From Anaerolinea sp. (GTDB taxonomy: Bacteria; Chloroflexota; Anaerolineae; Anaerolineales; Anaerolineaceae): a stretch of DNA of 64,000 nt. The stretch spans positions 113,332-177,331 of the forward strand of contig JARKPU010000002.1 of the NCBI GenBank assembly GCA_029975055.1, given 5' to 3'. Both the position numbers and the translations under genes were made by a program. Shown one piece after another: positions 26,374 through 35,554 of this stretch. The notes below the pieces were generated by a model. The model made no database searches. It saw only the letters and a list, made by a program, of their open reading frames with translations, and was not told where the DNA came from. Numbering within the stretch: position 1 is the stretch's first letter; each line of letters begins with the position of its first letter.

Positions 26374-29075
26374 GCGCACGCTACCAGTTCCTGCCGTGGG
26401 TGCGCCAGGGCGCCGCCGGGGCCTTCAAGAACCCCGATTCTCTTGCCCCGGTGCTCGCCCGCGCCGATGGAAAGCCCCTGCCGCTCTTCCCGGTGCGCCT
26501 GCGCATCAACAACCAGGTGAATGTGGATGTGGCGCTGCGCATGCTTGGCCCCGGCGATGTGACCGGCATCGACCCGCGCGTCGTCATCCGCGTGGACCCG
26601 CCCGCGCACAGCGCGGATTTCGAGCCGAACTACCTGGCCTGCATCGAGTTCGACCCGCCGGATTTTCCCTGGCTGTTCACCCCAGCCGCTGCCGGGGCAA
26701 AAGGCCGCCTGCGCCCCTGGCTGGTGCTGGTGGTGGTCAAACCCGGCGAAGATGTGCGGCTGCAATCGGCTCCCGGCCAGCCCCTGCCGGTGCTCACCGC
26801 ACCGGTGAGCGAGCTGCCAGACCTGGCTGAATCCTGGGCCTGGGCGCACGGGCAGGTCATCCAGGCCGATGAAAACCAGCCGGTCCTCGGCATCCTCTCG
26901 GATCTGCCCGAACTGAACCTTTCGAGGTTGCTCTGCCCTCGCCGTCTCGAACCGGCCACGCGTTACCTGGCGTGCCTCGTGCCCGCCTTTGAAGCCGGGC
27001 GAAAGGCCGGGCTCGGGCAGGAAGTGACCGGCGCCGACGAAGACCGGCTCACCCCGGCCTGGGATGCCTCGCTGCAGCAGGTGGCGCTGCCGGTCTATTA
27101 CCAGTGGGAGTTCTCCACCGGGTCGGGCGGAGATTTCGAGAGCCTGGCCGCCCGCCTGGTGGGCCGCCCAGCGCCTGACAGCCTCGGCCGCCGCCCGCTG
27201 CGCGTCCAAGACCAGCCCTTCGGCCTGCCGGATGTGGGCCTGCTTGCCCTCGAAGGGGCCCTCACCTCGCCCGAACTCACCCCTCTCGTCGAACCGGACC
27301 CGGCCTTCCAGGGCGCGCTGCAGGCCTTGCTCAACCTCTCGGCAGCGCAGCCGGTGGTGACCCCGCCTATCTACGGTTCCTGGCAGGCCTCGCTCACGGC
27401 TGTGCCCGCCGAGGGCCAGCCGCCCCCCTGGGCCAGGCAGGCCAACCTGAACCCGGCCAGCCGCGCCCCGGCCGGTTTTGGTGTGCGCGTGGTGCAGGAA
27501 CGCCAGGAGCAACTCGTCGCCGCCGCCTGGGAGCAGCTCGGCGAGGCGCGCACGGTGGCTCAGCTCGAGCGCCGCCTGGAGGTGGCCGTCGAGCTGCTCG
27601 GCTCGGTGCTGCGCCGGCGCGTGGGGCCGATGGACCCCGGGCGGTTGGTGCAGTTCATCGGGCCTGCCCAGGCGCGCATGCGGGCTGCGCCTGCCGGTGT
27701 GCGCGCCTCATCCGAGACGCTGCGCGCCACGCTGGTTCGCCAGGGGCTGCCTTCCGCCTTCAGCAGTTCGAGCTTCCGGCGAGCGCTGCGCCCCGCCGGT
27801 GCAGCCAACCGCAAAGACGGATTCTCGCTCCCGCCCAGCCCACAGGCCGTCGCTACTAAGCTGGCTGCCGGCGTGCCGGCCATCGAACCGGCTACCGGCA
27901 CCAAAGGCCTGGTCACCCCGTTGATCGTGAAGGATGTGCTCATCACCGGTCAGGTCACCCCGGCGATGGCCCGCTACCGCGAGGCGGTGATTGCAGCGCA
28001 GAATTATTACGACCGCTTCTCTGGCCGCAGGCTGCCCGCCCCGGCCCCGGCCTTCACCTTCAGCGCGGAGTTAAAATCGGTCATCACCGCAGGCCTTGCC
28101 CCGCAGGTGACGGCCCCGCAGCGCTTCTACGCGCGCATCGCCAGCGCCGCCGGGCCGGTGACGCCCCCGTCTGCCGCTGGCGCCAGCGTTATCCCCGGGC
28201 CCGTCTTCCCCCAGCCAATGTATGAAGCCTTGCGCGAGCTTTCGGCCGATTATCTTCTGCCCGGCGTGGAGCGCATCGACGCCGATTCGGTCATGCTCCT
28301 GGCCAGCAACCCGCGCTTCATCCAGGCCTACATGCTCGGCCTTAACCACGAGCTGGCCGGCGAGCTGCTGTGGCGCGAGTTCCCCGGTGACCTGCGCCAC
28401 ACTTACTTCACCGCCTTTTGGGATACGCGCGGTTCGGCCCAGCCCTTCACCCAGCTGAGCGAGATCCACACCTGGGGCGCTTCGAGCAGCCTGGGCGATA
28501 ACTTCGCCGGAGGCAGTTCGCAGCTGGTGCTGCTCGTTCGCGGAGAGCTGCTGCAGCGCTACCCTGATGCGCTGATCTACGCCATCCGCGCTAAGACGCC
28601 CAACTCACTCGGCGACGAGACCAAATTTCCGCTCTTCCGCGGGCGCATCGAGCCGGATATCACCTTCCTCGGCTTTGACCTGACTGCCCCCCAGGCGCGC
28701 GGCGGCAGCAGCGACCCGGGCTGGTTCTTTGCCATCCAGGAACAGCCCGGCGCACCGCGTTTTGGCATGGATGAGACCCGCGCCAAACCCCTGCTCACCT
28801 GGAACGACCTGGGTTGGAACGACGTGACCACCGCCCCCGGCAGTTACCTGAAGCTGGAAGACCTTTCATCGCCGCCCCCGCCCGGGCCGGTGTGGGGTTT
28901 CAACGCCGCCCACATGGCGGGCATCTTGCGCCAGCGCCCGGTGCGCGTGGCGATGCACGCCCGCGTGCTCCTTCCGCCCGGCCCCGGGCTCGACCCCCCT
29001 CCGCCGCCGCCTTTGCCGCCCTTCCCGCACCCCCTCCCGCCCGTTCCGCCTCTGCCACCCATTGTCAGCCCATGA
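26370..29075 (+). CDS. Conserved protein of unknown function, 901 residues (DUF6603 operon)
   Basis: The start codon overlaps the stop of the previous gene by ATGA, so translation is coupled. No signal peptide or known catalytic motif. The N-terminus (YQFLPWVRQG) and RLRPWLVLVVV, then YMLGLNHELAGELLWREFP, IHTWG, LVLLVRGELLQRYPDALIYA and PGWFFAIQEQP read like strongly conserved blocks of an uncharacterised family, seen next to DUF6603-type genes elsewhere as far as I recall. The last ~35 residues are very proline-rich (PPPPPPLPPFP), perhaps an extended tether or a binding site. The next gene starts in an ATGA overlap at 29072. Function unknown; structural or assembly role inferred from context only. 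Confidence 0.8.
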   Translation: MSARYQFLPWVRQGAAGAFKNPDSLAPVLARADGKPLPLFPVRLRINNQVNVDVALRMLGPGDVTGIDPRVVIRVDPPAHSADFEPNYLACIEFDPPDFPWLFTPAAAGAKGRLRPWLVLVVVKPGEDVRLQSAPGQPLPVLTAPVSELPDLAESWAWAHGQVIQADENQPVLGILSDLPELNLSRLLCPRRLEPATRYLACLVPAFEAGRKAGLGQEVTGADEDRLTPAWDASLQQVALPVYYQWEFSTGSGGDFESLAARLVGRPAPDSLGRRPLRVQDQPFGLPDVGLLALEGALTSPELTPLVEPDPAFQGALQALLNLSAAQPVVTPPIYGSWQASLTAVPAEGQPPPWARQANLNPASRAPAGFGVRVVQERQEQLVAAAWEQLGEARTVAQLERRLEVAVELLGSVLRRRVGPMDPGRLVQFIGPAQARMRAAPAGVRASSETLRATLVRQGLPSAFSSSSFRRALRPAGAANRKDGFSLPPSPQAVATKLAAGVPAIEPATGTKGLVTPLIVKDVLITGQVTPAMARYREAVIAAQNYYDRFSGRRLPAPAPAFTFSAELKSVITAGLAPQVTAPQRFYARIASAAGPVTPPSAAGASVIPGPVFPQPMYEALRELSADYLLPGVERIDADSVMLLASNPRFIQAYMLGLNHELAGELLWREFPGDLRHTYFTAFWDTRGSAQPFTQLSEIHTWGASSSLGDNFAGGSSQLVLLVRGELLQRYPDALIYAIRAKTPNSLGDETKFPLFRGRIEPDITFLGFDLTAPQARGGSSDPGWFFAIQEQPGAPRFGMDETRAKPLLTWNDLGWNDVTTAPGSYLKLEDLSSPPPPGPVWGFNAAHMAGILRQRPVRVAMHARVLLPPGPGLDPPPPPPLPPFPHPLPPVPPLPPIVSP

Positions 29076-32000
29076 AGACACTCAACGAAGTCAAACAACT
29101 CCTGGGAAGCCTGCCCGAAGCCGACCTGCCCTTGATGCTCCTGCCGGTGCAGGTGCAAACGCGCTACGTCATCCGCAACGACCAGCCGCAGCTGTTGGTG
29201 CGCGTATTCCCCGATGAAATCCACATCGACAGCCACGAGAAGCAGCTCACCAGCGCAGAAATCGAGTGGGGCAGGCGCTATTGGGAGCTGATCTGGCCCT
29301 CCGCGGGCGACCAGGCCGCGCTCCGCAGCGCCTGGGAACAGCTTGCCGCCCGCTTTGGCGCGCGCCGGGCCGCGTGGGTGGTCCGCCAGCTCACGCCCGC
29401 CAACCCCTCCGAGCGCCCGGCCAAACCACCGGCCTTCCCAGACCCCGGACCGCCCAAGCCTGCCGATTGGACCCTGCCCGCCCTGGCCCGCATGCTGCCA
29501 GACCGCTGGGTGGTGATGGGCTACGCCGGCGGGGCGCGCCTGCTCCTGGAGGTGGGGCAGCCCATCCCAGCAAGCCTGGCCGTCAGCCTCAACCCCGATG
29601 ACTCCTCCACCCCGCCCCCCGGCGAGGGCGAACTGCCCATCGACCCCGCCCTGCGCTGGATGGTCGATTTCGACGAGGCCGAGAAAACCGGCATGGGCAT
29701 CCGCATCGTGCTCAATGCCGACCTGGCCGTGAAGAAGCTCGACCGCCTGCTCGTCTTCGGCCTCAAGGCCCCGCTGGGAACGGTGAGATCGGCGGCGCTG
29801 CTCGAAGACCTGCTGACCGCTCACCACTACACGCGCGGGCTGGCAGTGCTGGAAACGGCGACGCCCACCAACAATTCCGCCGAAGCCTCCAGCGGCTTTT
29901 CGCAGCGCGAACCGGGCGCGCAAAGCAGCTATCTGGTGGAAGTGAAGCCGCCCGCGCTGAGTGCTTCGGCAGGCGGAGCGCTGGCCGCCCGCTTGCTTGG
30001 GGTGCGCAAAGATATCTTCACCCGGGTGGAAGGCGCCGTACAGGAAGAAGACCTGGCCGCCCGTCACATGCTCACCGCCCTCTGGCCTGCCACCGGCCGC
30101 TATTACCTGGAGCAAATCCTGGCCCAGCCGGAAGGCCAGCCCCCGCTCTTTTCGCCGGATGACCTCGACCGCGTCCGCCGCTATTGCATCGATTTCGCCC
30201 GCGCGGGCGGCCCGCTGCCCGCGCTGCGCGTTGGCTCGCAGCCTTACGGCGTGCTGCCTGTCCTTTCGCTGGACGGTCTGTTCAACGCCCCCGGCGGGCA
30301 GAACCGCTTCACGCGGATGCTGCGGCAGCTGCGCCGCGCCTGGAAAGCCGCCCTGCCGGGCGTGCCGAGGCTCGGGCTGGGCGGGCAGGCCGCCGACCCG
30401 CTGGTGGAAATTCTGCGCATGCAGCCCGTCTCGGTGGGCTTCAGGGGGCGGCTGGCCTTCGACACCAGCTTCTTCGTCCCCGCCGGCGTGATGCAGCGCA
30501 ACATCGACCCCGACCTGCTCCTCCACTCCAGCCTCCTGAAGAACCGGCTGCGCGCGCTTTCGGCAGAAAGCCTGGTGGGCGACGGGCGCGCCTTCGACCT
30601 CCTCCCCGCCGAGACGGCCCGCCTGCTGGCGGCTGCGTTGGTCCAACCGGGCGGAGAGACGCCCGGCGCTCCGCTCTCGCCTAATTACATCACCTTCCTG
30701 CGCACGGCCCGCTTCGACGAAATTCTCAACGAGGTCTTCCCTGCCGGCGGCCCCCTGCAAAGCCCGCCGGATTCGTTCTTCTACCTCATCCTGCGCCATT
30801 CGATCTTGCTCGCTTACCTGGGCGTGGCGCAGCGCATTCTCATCCGGCGCGGCTCGCTGGGGGCGCAGCCTTTCCGCGAGCCGGCCCTGGTGGATATCAT
30901 CGGCCCGCTCAAGCCTGCGCGCACCCGCACCCTCCTGCGCATTTTAGAACTCGACCCCGCGCTTCGTGAAAGCCTGCACACGCTCACCACTGCCCAGGAA
31001 CCGGAGGCCGCCGAGCTGGAAGAGCTGCGCGCCAGCCTGGCGTACCTCGAAAAGCAGCCTGCCGATGTGCTCGCGCGGCAGATGTGCGCCTGCCTTGATC
31101 TCTTCTCTTACCGCCTGGATGCCTGGATCACCTCGCTGGCCACGCAGCGCCTGGCCGAACTACGCACCGCCCGGCCGCGCGGCGTGGGTGTCGGCGGGTT
31201 TGGCTGGGTGGAAGACCTGCAGCCCGCACCGCGTACGCCCGTGCCTGCGCCTCCGCCCGGCGAGGAAGGCCGGCTGCTCTTCGCCGCGCGCGAGAAAGGA
31301 GGCTTCATCCACGCGCCTTCGCTGGACCAAGCCGCGGCGGCAGCCGTCTTGCGCAGCGGTTACCTTTCTCAGCCCGGCGACGGCAGTAACCCCTTTGCCA
31401 TTGACCTGTCTTCTCAGCGCGTCCGCACCGCCGACTGGCTGCTGGATGGCATCCGGCAGGGGCAGGCGCTTGGGGCTCTGCTGGGCTATCGCTTCGAGCG
31501 CGGGCTGCACGAGCGCAATCTCGACCGCTTCATCGCCGGGTTCAGGCGGGTGGCGCTGCTGGGAGCAGTCTATAACGCGCGCGCCTTCCTCAACGAAGTG
31601 CTGGCAGAACCGGGCAGAGGCCCGGGAAAAATTGCCCAGGTGCGCGCCGCGCAGGCACAGCTCGCGGCGGCGTTGAACGCCGTGAAGCAGCGCTACCAGT
31701 TCCCGGCGAACGCCGAACTTGGCGCAATGGAGCAGATCGCTGCCGGGCAGGTGGCCGATGGCCTGGCGCTCAGCCGCTTGTTTGCCGGGGGCAGGCTGCC
31801 ATTCGATGATGTCGTCCCGCCGGGCGGAGCGCCGATGAACCCCACTGAGCAGTCGCTGCTGCAACTGGAACTGCGCGCCCTGCAAGAAGCCGTGGATGCG
31901 CTCAGCGACGCACTGACGGCCGAGGGGGTGTATCAGGTGGTCAGCGGCAACCCGGCGCGGGCGGCCGCCAGCGTGGATTCCGTGGCGCACGGAGAGATCC

Positions 32001-33592
32001 AGCCGCCGGAGTTGACTTTCACGCAGATTCACCGCCCGGGCTTCACCGTCACTCACCGGCTGGCGGTGATCTTCAGCGGGCCAACGCCCGCCGCCCCTGC
32101 CGGGGCGCGCCAGTTCCGAGCGCAGGCCGAGCCGCGCCTGAACGCCTGGCTGAGCCAGATGCTCCCCGCCCTGGCGAGCGTCATCTGCCTGGCCGATTTC
32201 ACCGATGATGCGGGCAAGGTCATCGGCGCGCGGCGCAAGCTGCCCCTCTCTGCCCTGGGGATCTCGCACCTCGACGCCGTTTTGCTCAGCGCGGCAGCCC
32301 AGCCGGGCCAGCCCACCGACCTGCAGCGCCTGCTCGAATACCGCCTGCGCGAAGCAGCCCCGCCGGGCATCCCTGCAGGAGCGCGCCTGCGCTTCATTTA
32401 CGAGCGCCCGGCCTCGGGGTTGACGGCTGCCCAGTTCAGCCTGGGCCAGTTCCTCGCAATGGCCGATGCCTGCCGCCGGGCTATCCTGGCTTCGCGCCCG
32501 CTGCAGGGCCGCGATCTCGCTCAATCAGAAACCGAGCCGCCCAGCGGGCTGGACGCCGCCGAGTTCAAAGCCCGCGCCGACCAGGCCGTGAGCCGCCTTG
32601 AGCAGGCACTGGCGGCGCTTTCGGCCCGGCGCGCCGTGGTGGAAGGCGCACCCCCCACCGCTTTGCCCACCGAACTGGCAGCCCTGCGCGAACGCCTGCT
32701 CGATCTCTTCTCGCTCGGCCTCAGCGATGCGCTGCCCGTCGCGCCGCGCGGAGCCGGAGCCGCGGAGCGCGACCAGCTGCTCTTCCAGGCCCGCGCCGTG
32801 GAACAGGAGGCCGCTCGCCGGTCAGACCAGGCCCAGGCCGCCGAGAGCGGCTTCGACCGCGCCGCAGCCGGCCCGGCCGAACAGGTGGAGCACGATCTGG
32901 CGCGCATTAAATCCGTCTTCGGCCGGTTCTTTTCGGCGCTGCCGCTGGTGCGTCCGCCCAACACCGCCGAATTGAACAAGGCCTTTTCCGGCAGCTCCGC
33001 CCTTCTGGGGGGCGACCCGCTCCAGGCGCTTTCGTGGCTGCAGGGAGCGGCGCGCGTTCGCCCGGCGCCTTCGGCCCTGGATGCCGCCCTTTCCTTCGCG
33101 GCGGCGCTGGGCCGCCCCTCGGCGCTGGAACTGCGCGTGGCTCAGCTGCCTTTCCAGGCCGGCGAGCGCTGGGTAGGCCTGCCCCTGGCGCCGGGCGGGA
33201 GCATCCCGCCGGGGAAGATCTCGCTGGTGGCTCACCTGCCGCAGCCATTCAAACCGGCGCAGCCGCTGGCAGGCTTGCTGGTGGATGCCTGGGTGGAGGT
33301 GATCCCCTCCCCGCAGGTGACCAGCGGGGTATCGTTCAACTTCGACGCCCCCGGCGCCCGCCCGCCTCAGGCGGTTCTGCTGGCGCTCACGCCCCCCGGC
33401 ACCGCCGGGTGGGAGGTCGAAACGCTGGAGCAAACCCTGCTCGAAGCCCTCGACCTGGCCCGGCTGCGCGCCGTAGACCCGCAGGCGCTGGGCGGTGAGG
33501 TGTTGCTCCAGCGGTTGCTCCCGGCCCTGTATATCAGCAATAACCTGTCTGGCGACACCGTTTCGACCGACTTTTCGCGCGCCATCCACTAA
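29072..33592 (+). CDS. Conserved giant protein of unknown function, 1,506 residues (DUF6603 operon)
   Basis: ATG 29072 overlaps the previous stop (ATGA); the frame is open further upstream to 28814 but that part only shadows the previous gene. The N-terminus has VQTRYV, LLVRVFPDEIHIDSHE and RAAWVVRQLTP, recurrent blocks of an uncharacterised family. Later parts are rich in long Ala/Leu/Arg helices, for example about 1170-1300, which could be coiled coil. No signal peptide, Walker motif or protease motif was found. Size and tight coupling suggest a structural component working with the products on either side. The next gene begins one base after its TAA. Function unknown. Confidence 0.8.
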   Translation: MKTLNEVKQLLGSLPEADLPLMLLPVQVQTRYVIRNDQPQLLVRVFPDEIHIDSHEKQLTSAEIEWGRRYWELIWPSAGDQAALRSAWEQLAARFGARRAAWVVRQLTPANPSERPAKPPAFPDPGPPKPADWTLPALARMLPDRWVVMGYAGGARLLLEVGQPIPASLAVSLNPDDSSTPPPGEGELPIDPALRWMVDFDEAEKTGMGIRIVLNADLAVKKLDRLLVFGLKAPLGTVRSAALLEDLLTAHHYTRGLAVLETATPTNNSAEASSGFSQREPGAQSSYLVEVKPPALSASAGGALAARLLGVRKDIFTRVEGAVQEEDLAARHMLTALWPATGRYYLEQILAQPEGQPPLFSPDDLDRVRRYCIDFARAGGPLPALRVGSQPYGVLPVLSLDGLFNAPGGQNRFTRMLRQLRRAWKAALPGVPRLGLGGQAADPLVEILRMQPVSVGFRGRLAFDTSFFVPAGVMQRNIDPDLLLHSSLLKNRLRALSAESLVGDGRAFDLLPAETARLLAAALVQPGGETPGAPLSPNYITFLRTARFDEILNEVFPAGGPLQSPPDSFFYLILRHSILLAYLGVAQRILIRRGSLGAQPFREPALVDIIGPLKPARTRTLLRILELDPALRESLHTLTTAQEPEAAELEELRASLAYLEKQPADVLARQMCACLDLFSYRLDAWITSLATQRLAELRTARPRGVGVGGFGWVEDLQPAPRTPVPAPPPGEEGRLLFAAREKGGFIHAPSLDQAAAAAVLRSGYLSQPGDGSNPFAIDLSSQRVRTADWLLDGIRQGQALGALLGYRFERGLHERNLDRFIAGFRRVALLGAVYNARAFLNEVLAEPGRGPGKIAQVRAAQAQLAAALNAVKQRYQFPANAELGAMEQIAAGQVADGLALSRLFAGGRLPFDDVVPPGGAPMNPTEQSLLQLELRALQEAVDALSDALTAEGVYQVVSGNPARAAASVDSVAHGEIQPPELTFTQIHRPGFTVTHRLAVIFSGPTPAAPAGARQFRAQAEPRLNAWLSQMLPALASVICLADFTDDAGKVIGARRKLPLSALGISHLDAVLLSAAAQPGQPTDLQRLLEYRLREAAPPGIPAGARLRFIYERPASGLTAAQFSLGQFLAMADACRRAILASRPLQGRDLAQSETEPPSGLDAAEFKARADQAVSRLEQALAALSARRAVVEGAPPTALPTELAALRERLLDLFSLGLSDALPVAPRGAGAAERDQLLFQARAVEQEAARRSDQAQAAESGFDRAAAGPAEQVEHDLARIKSVFGRFFSALPLVRPPNTAELNKAFSGSSALLGGDPLQALSWLQGAARVRPAPSALDAALSFAAALGRPSALELRVAQLPFQAGERWVGLPLAPGGSIPPGKISLVAHLPQPFKPAQPLAGLLVDAWVEVIPSPQVTSGVSFNFDAPGARPPQAVLLALTPPGTAGWEVETLEQTLLEALDLARLRAVDPQALGGEVLLQRLLPALYISNNLSGDTVSTDFSRAIH

Positions 33593-33593
33593 T

Positions 33594-35375
33594 ATGCCAT
33601 CGATCACCTTTTGGACCCGTCTCGAACCCTTTACCCGCCTGGACGATATCTCTCCCGGCCTGCAGGCCCAGGTGGCCGACCCGCTCTGGATGCTGGCGCG
33701 CCAGTGGCAGACCGGCGAGTTCCAGGCCGAAGACAGTGGCTCGCCGGTGCAGGCCCGTCTGCGCCTGGAACGCGCTCCGCTCGCGCGCTATTTCGCCGGG
33801 CCGACCGGCGGCCAATCGAGCCTGGCAGGTCGGCCGTACCAATCGGAACTGCCCCTCGAAGCGCTGGTGGAACGCGAGCCCGTCCAATCGCCCGCCGACC
33901 CCCGCCGCGACCGCCGCCTGGCCGCCGAGGCCGGGCTGTACTTCCTGCGCCTGCTCGAATCCCTCGCCGTGCCTGCCGCCGTGCGGGCGCTCTTTGCCAC
34001 AACTGCCGATTACTTGCTTGCCCCCGCAGCGGGTGACCCCGCCGCCGGGCTGGACGCGCACGGCGATGCCTATCTCTCGGTCATGGCGGGGCGCGTTCCA
34101 GACGGCTTCCTGCTCTACACTGCCCTCAAGCAATCGCTGCAGCCTGCCCAGGGCAGCCTGAACCTGCCGCCCAGGCCGGTCATCCCGCCGGCGCTGCGCT
34201 CGAAGGTGCTCCAGGCCGGGCAAAGTTACCTGAGCTGGTTCGAGGGCCGTTACAGCACTCCCGCCCCCGGCGACCAGACCTGGAATTCCGAGCGGCTGGA
34301 ATATTCCTTCGCAGTCTCGGCCTCCAGCATGGGCGGCTCCGGAGAAACAGCCCTCGAAGCACCCGAATACCCCGGCGGGAGCGTGGACTGGTACACCTTC
34401 GACCTCAACTCCTCGCTGCGTTTGGGCGTTCAGCCCGCCGACCCCCGGCCGGAGGTGGTGACGCGCCTGCTCATCCCCACCGCGCTGCACTTCGCGGGCA
34501 TGGCCTCAGACCGCTGGTGGGAGTTCGAAGACGGGCAGGTGAACTTCAGCCGCGTGGAGGGCGACCCCGACGAGCTGATGCGCCTGCTGCTGGTGCATTT
34601 TGCGCTGGTCTATAGCAACGACTGGTACCTGCTGCCCGTTGAACTCAGCCCGGGCGCGCTCTACCGCCCCATTTCGCTGGTGGTGACCGATGCTTTCGGT
34701 GAGAGCACGCTGGTGCCGCATTACAGCGCGCTGGATGCCCCTCGGCGCGACTGGCGCGTCTTCTCGCTCACAGCCACCGGGTCTTCCTTCTCCACCTCGG
34801 CTCGCGCGGCGGGCGATGTGCTCTTCCTGCCGCCCACCCTGGCAGCCGGCCTGCATGGCGACCCGATCGAAGAGGTGATGATCTTGCGCGACGAGATGGC
34901 CAACCTCGTCTGGGCCGTCGAGCGCCTCGTCCCAAGCCTGGATGGCGGCACGCTCAACCGTTATGAGCTGTACCACCAACGCAAGACGGAGCGTCCCGCC
35001 CCCTCTGCCGAGCCTGCCCCAGGCGGCGAGCTGCGTTACCTGCTGGCCACCACCACCCCCGACCACTGGATTCCCTTCCTGCCGGTACGCATCGACCCGA
35101 ACCTGCCGGATATCCGCCTGCGCCGTGCTGCGGCGTTGCTGGATGAAGGCGGCGGGCAGCCGGGGTTCACCCGCCCGCTGGGGCGCATCCTCGAACCGGA
35201 ACGCGCCGATTTCAGCCTGTTCGAAGAAGAAGCCCCGCGCAGCGGAATCCGGCTGGTGCGGCAGTTCCAGTTCACCCGCTGGGTGGATGGCTCGAGCGTA
35301 CTCTGGCTGGCGCGCCGTAAAGGCCCCGGCCAGGGTGAGAGCACCGCCGGGCTGTTTCACGACCAGGTGAGCTAG
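33594..35375 (+). CDS. Conserved protein of unknown function, 593 residues (last gene of DUF6603 operon)
   Basis: ATG 33594 starts one base after the previous TAA. The N-terminus ITFWTRLEP ... DPLWMLARQWQTGEFQAED is a highly patterned block that I recall from uncharacterised proteins of several phyla; no function is assigned to it. The rest is a mixed fold with many Leu/Pro/Arg residues; no signal peptide, membrane helix or catalytic motif. It ends the operon; about 50 bases later a MITE-like palindrome begins. The conserved gene order suggests one complex formed by all five products, which is inference. Confidence 0.8.
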   Translation: MPSITFWTRLEPFTRLDDISPGLQAQVADPLWMLARQWQTGEFQAEDSGSPVQARLRLERAPLARYFAGPTGGQSSLAGRPYQSELPLEALVEREPVQSPADPRRDRRLAAEAGLYFLRLLESLAVPAAVRALFATTADYLLAPAAGDPAAGLDAHGDAYLSVMAGRVPDGFLLYTALKQSLQPAQGSLNLPPRPVIPPALRSKVLQAGQSYLSWFEGRYSTPAPGDQTWNSERLEYSFAVSASSMGGSGETALEAPEYPGGSVDWYTFDLNSSLRLGVQPADPRPEVVTRLLIPTALHFAGMASDRWWEFEDGQVNFSRVEGDPDELMRLLLVHFALVYSNDWYLLPVELSPGALYRPISLVVTDAFGESTLVPHYSALDAPRRDWRVFSLTATGSSFSTSARAAGDVLFLPPTLAAGLHGDPIEEVMILRDEMANLVWAVERLVPSLDGGTLNRYELYHQRKTERPAPSAEPAPGGELRYLLATTTPDHWIPFLPVRIDPNLPDIRLRRAAALLDEGGGQPGFTRPLGRILEPERADFSLFEEEAPRSGIRLVRQFQFTRWVDGSSVLWLARRKGPGQGESTAGLFHDQVS

Positions 35376-35425
35376 CCCGGCCGGGCGGATGCAATACACC
35401 GGTACGCTTCAACCCTCAAAAGGGG

Positions 35426-35494
35426 CAGTGCATCAGTTTCTCTGTAAATTGTGGGGCAAGCCCCACAATTTACAGAGAAACATTCACACGATCC
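35426..35494. mobile_element. 69-bp palindromic MITE-like element, copy 2
   Basis: Perfect 21-base arms (35437-35457 and 35460-35480) flank the loop AA. The whole element matches copy 1 in the opposite orientation, with outer CAGTGCATCA and CACACGATC. It is bordered by CAAAAGGGG (35417-35425) and CAAAAGGCG (35495-35503), an 8-of-9 direct repeat. It lies between the DUF6603 operon and the PfkB gene. Confidence 0.8.
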
Positions 35495-35554
35495 CAAAAG
35501 GCGGCAAGAAGGTATACTAAAGGCATCTTTGGATGTCTGCACTCCTTGCCGCCT

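Noticed and set aside
28814..29071. N-terminal extension of the 1,506-residue protein
   Set aside because: It overlaps the Pro-rich end of the preceding gene in another frame; ATG 29072 in the ATGA overlap is the natural start.
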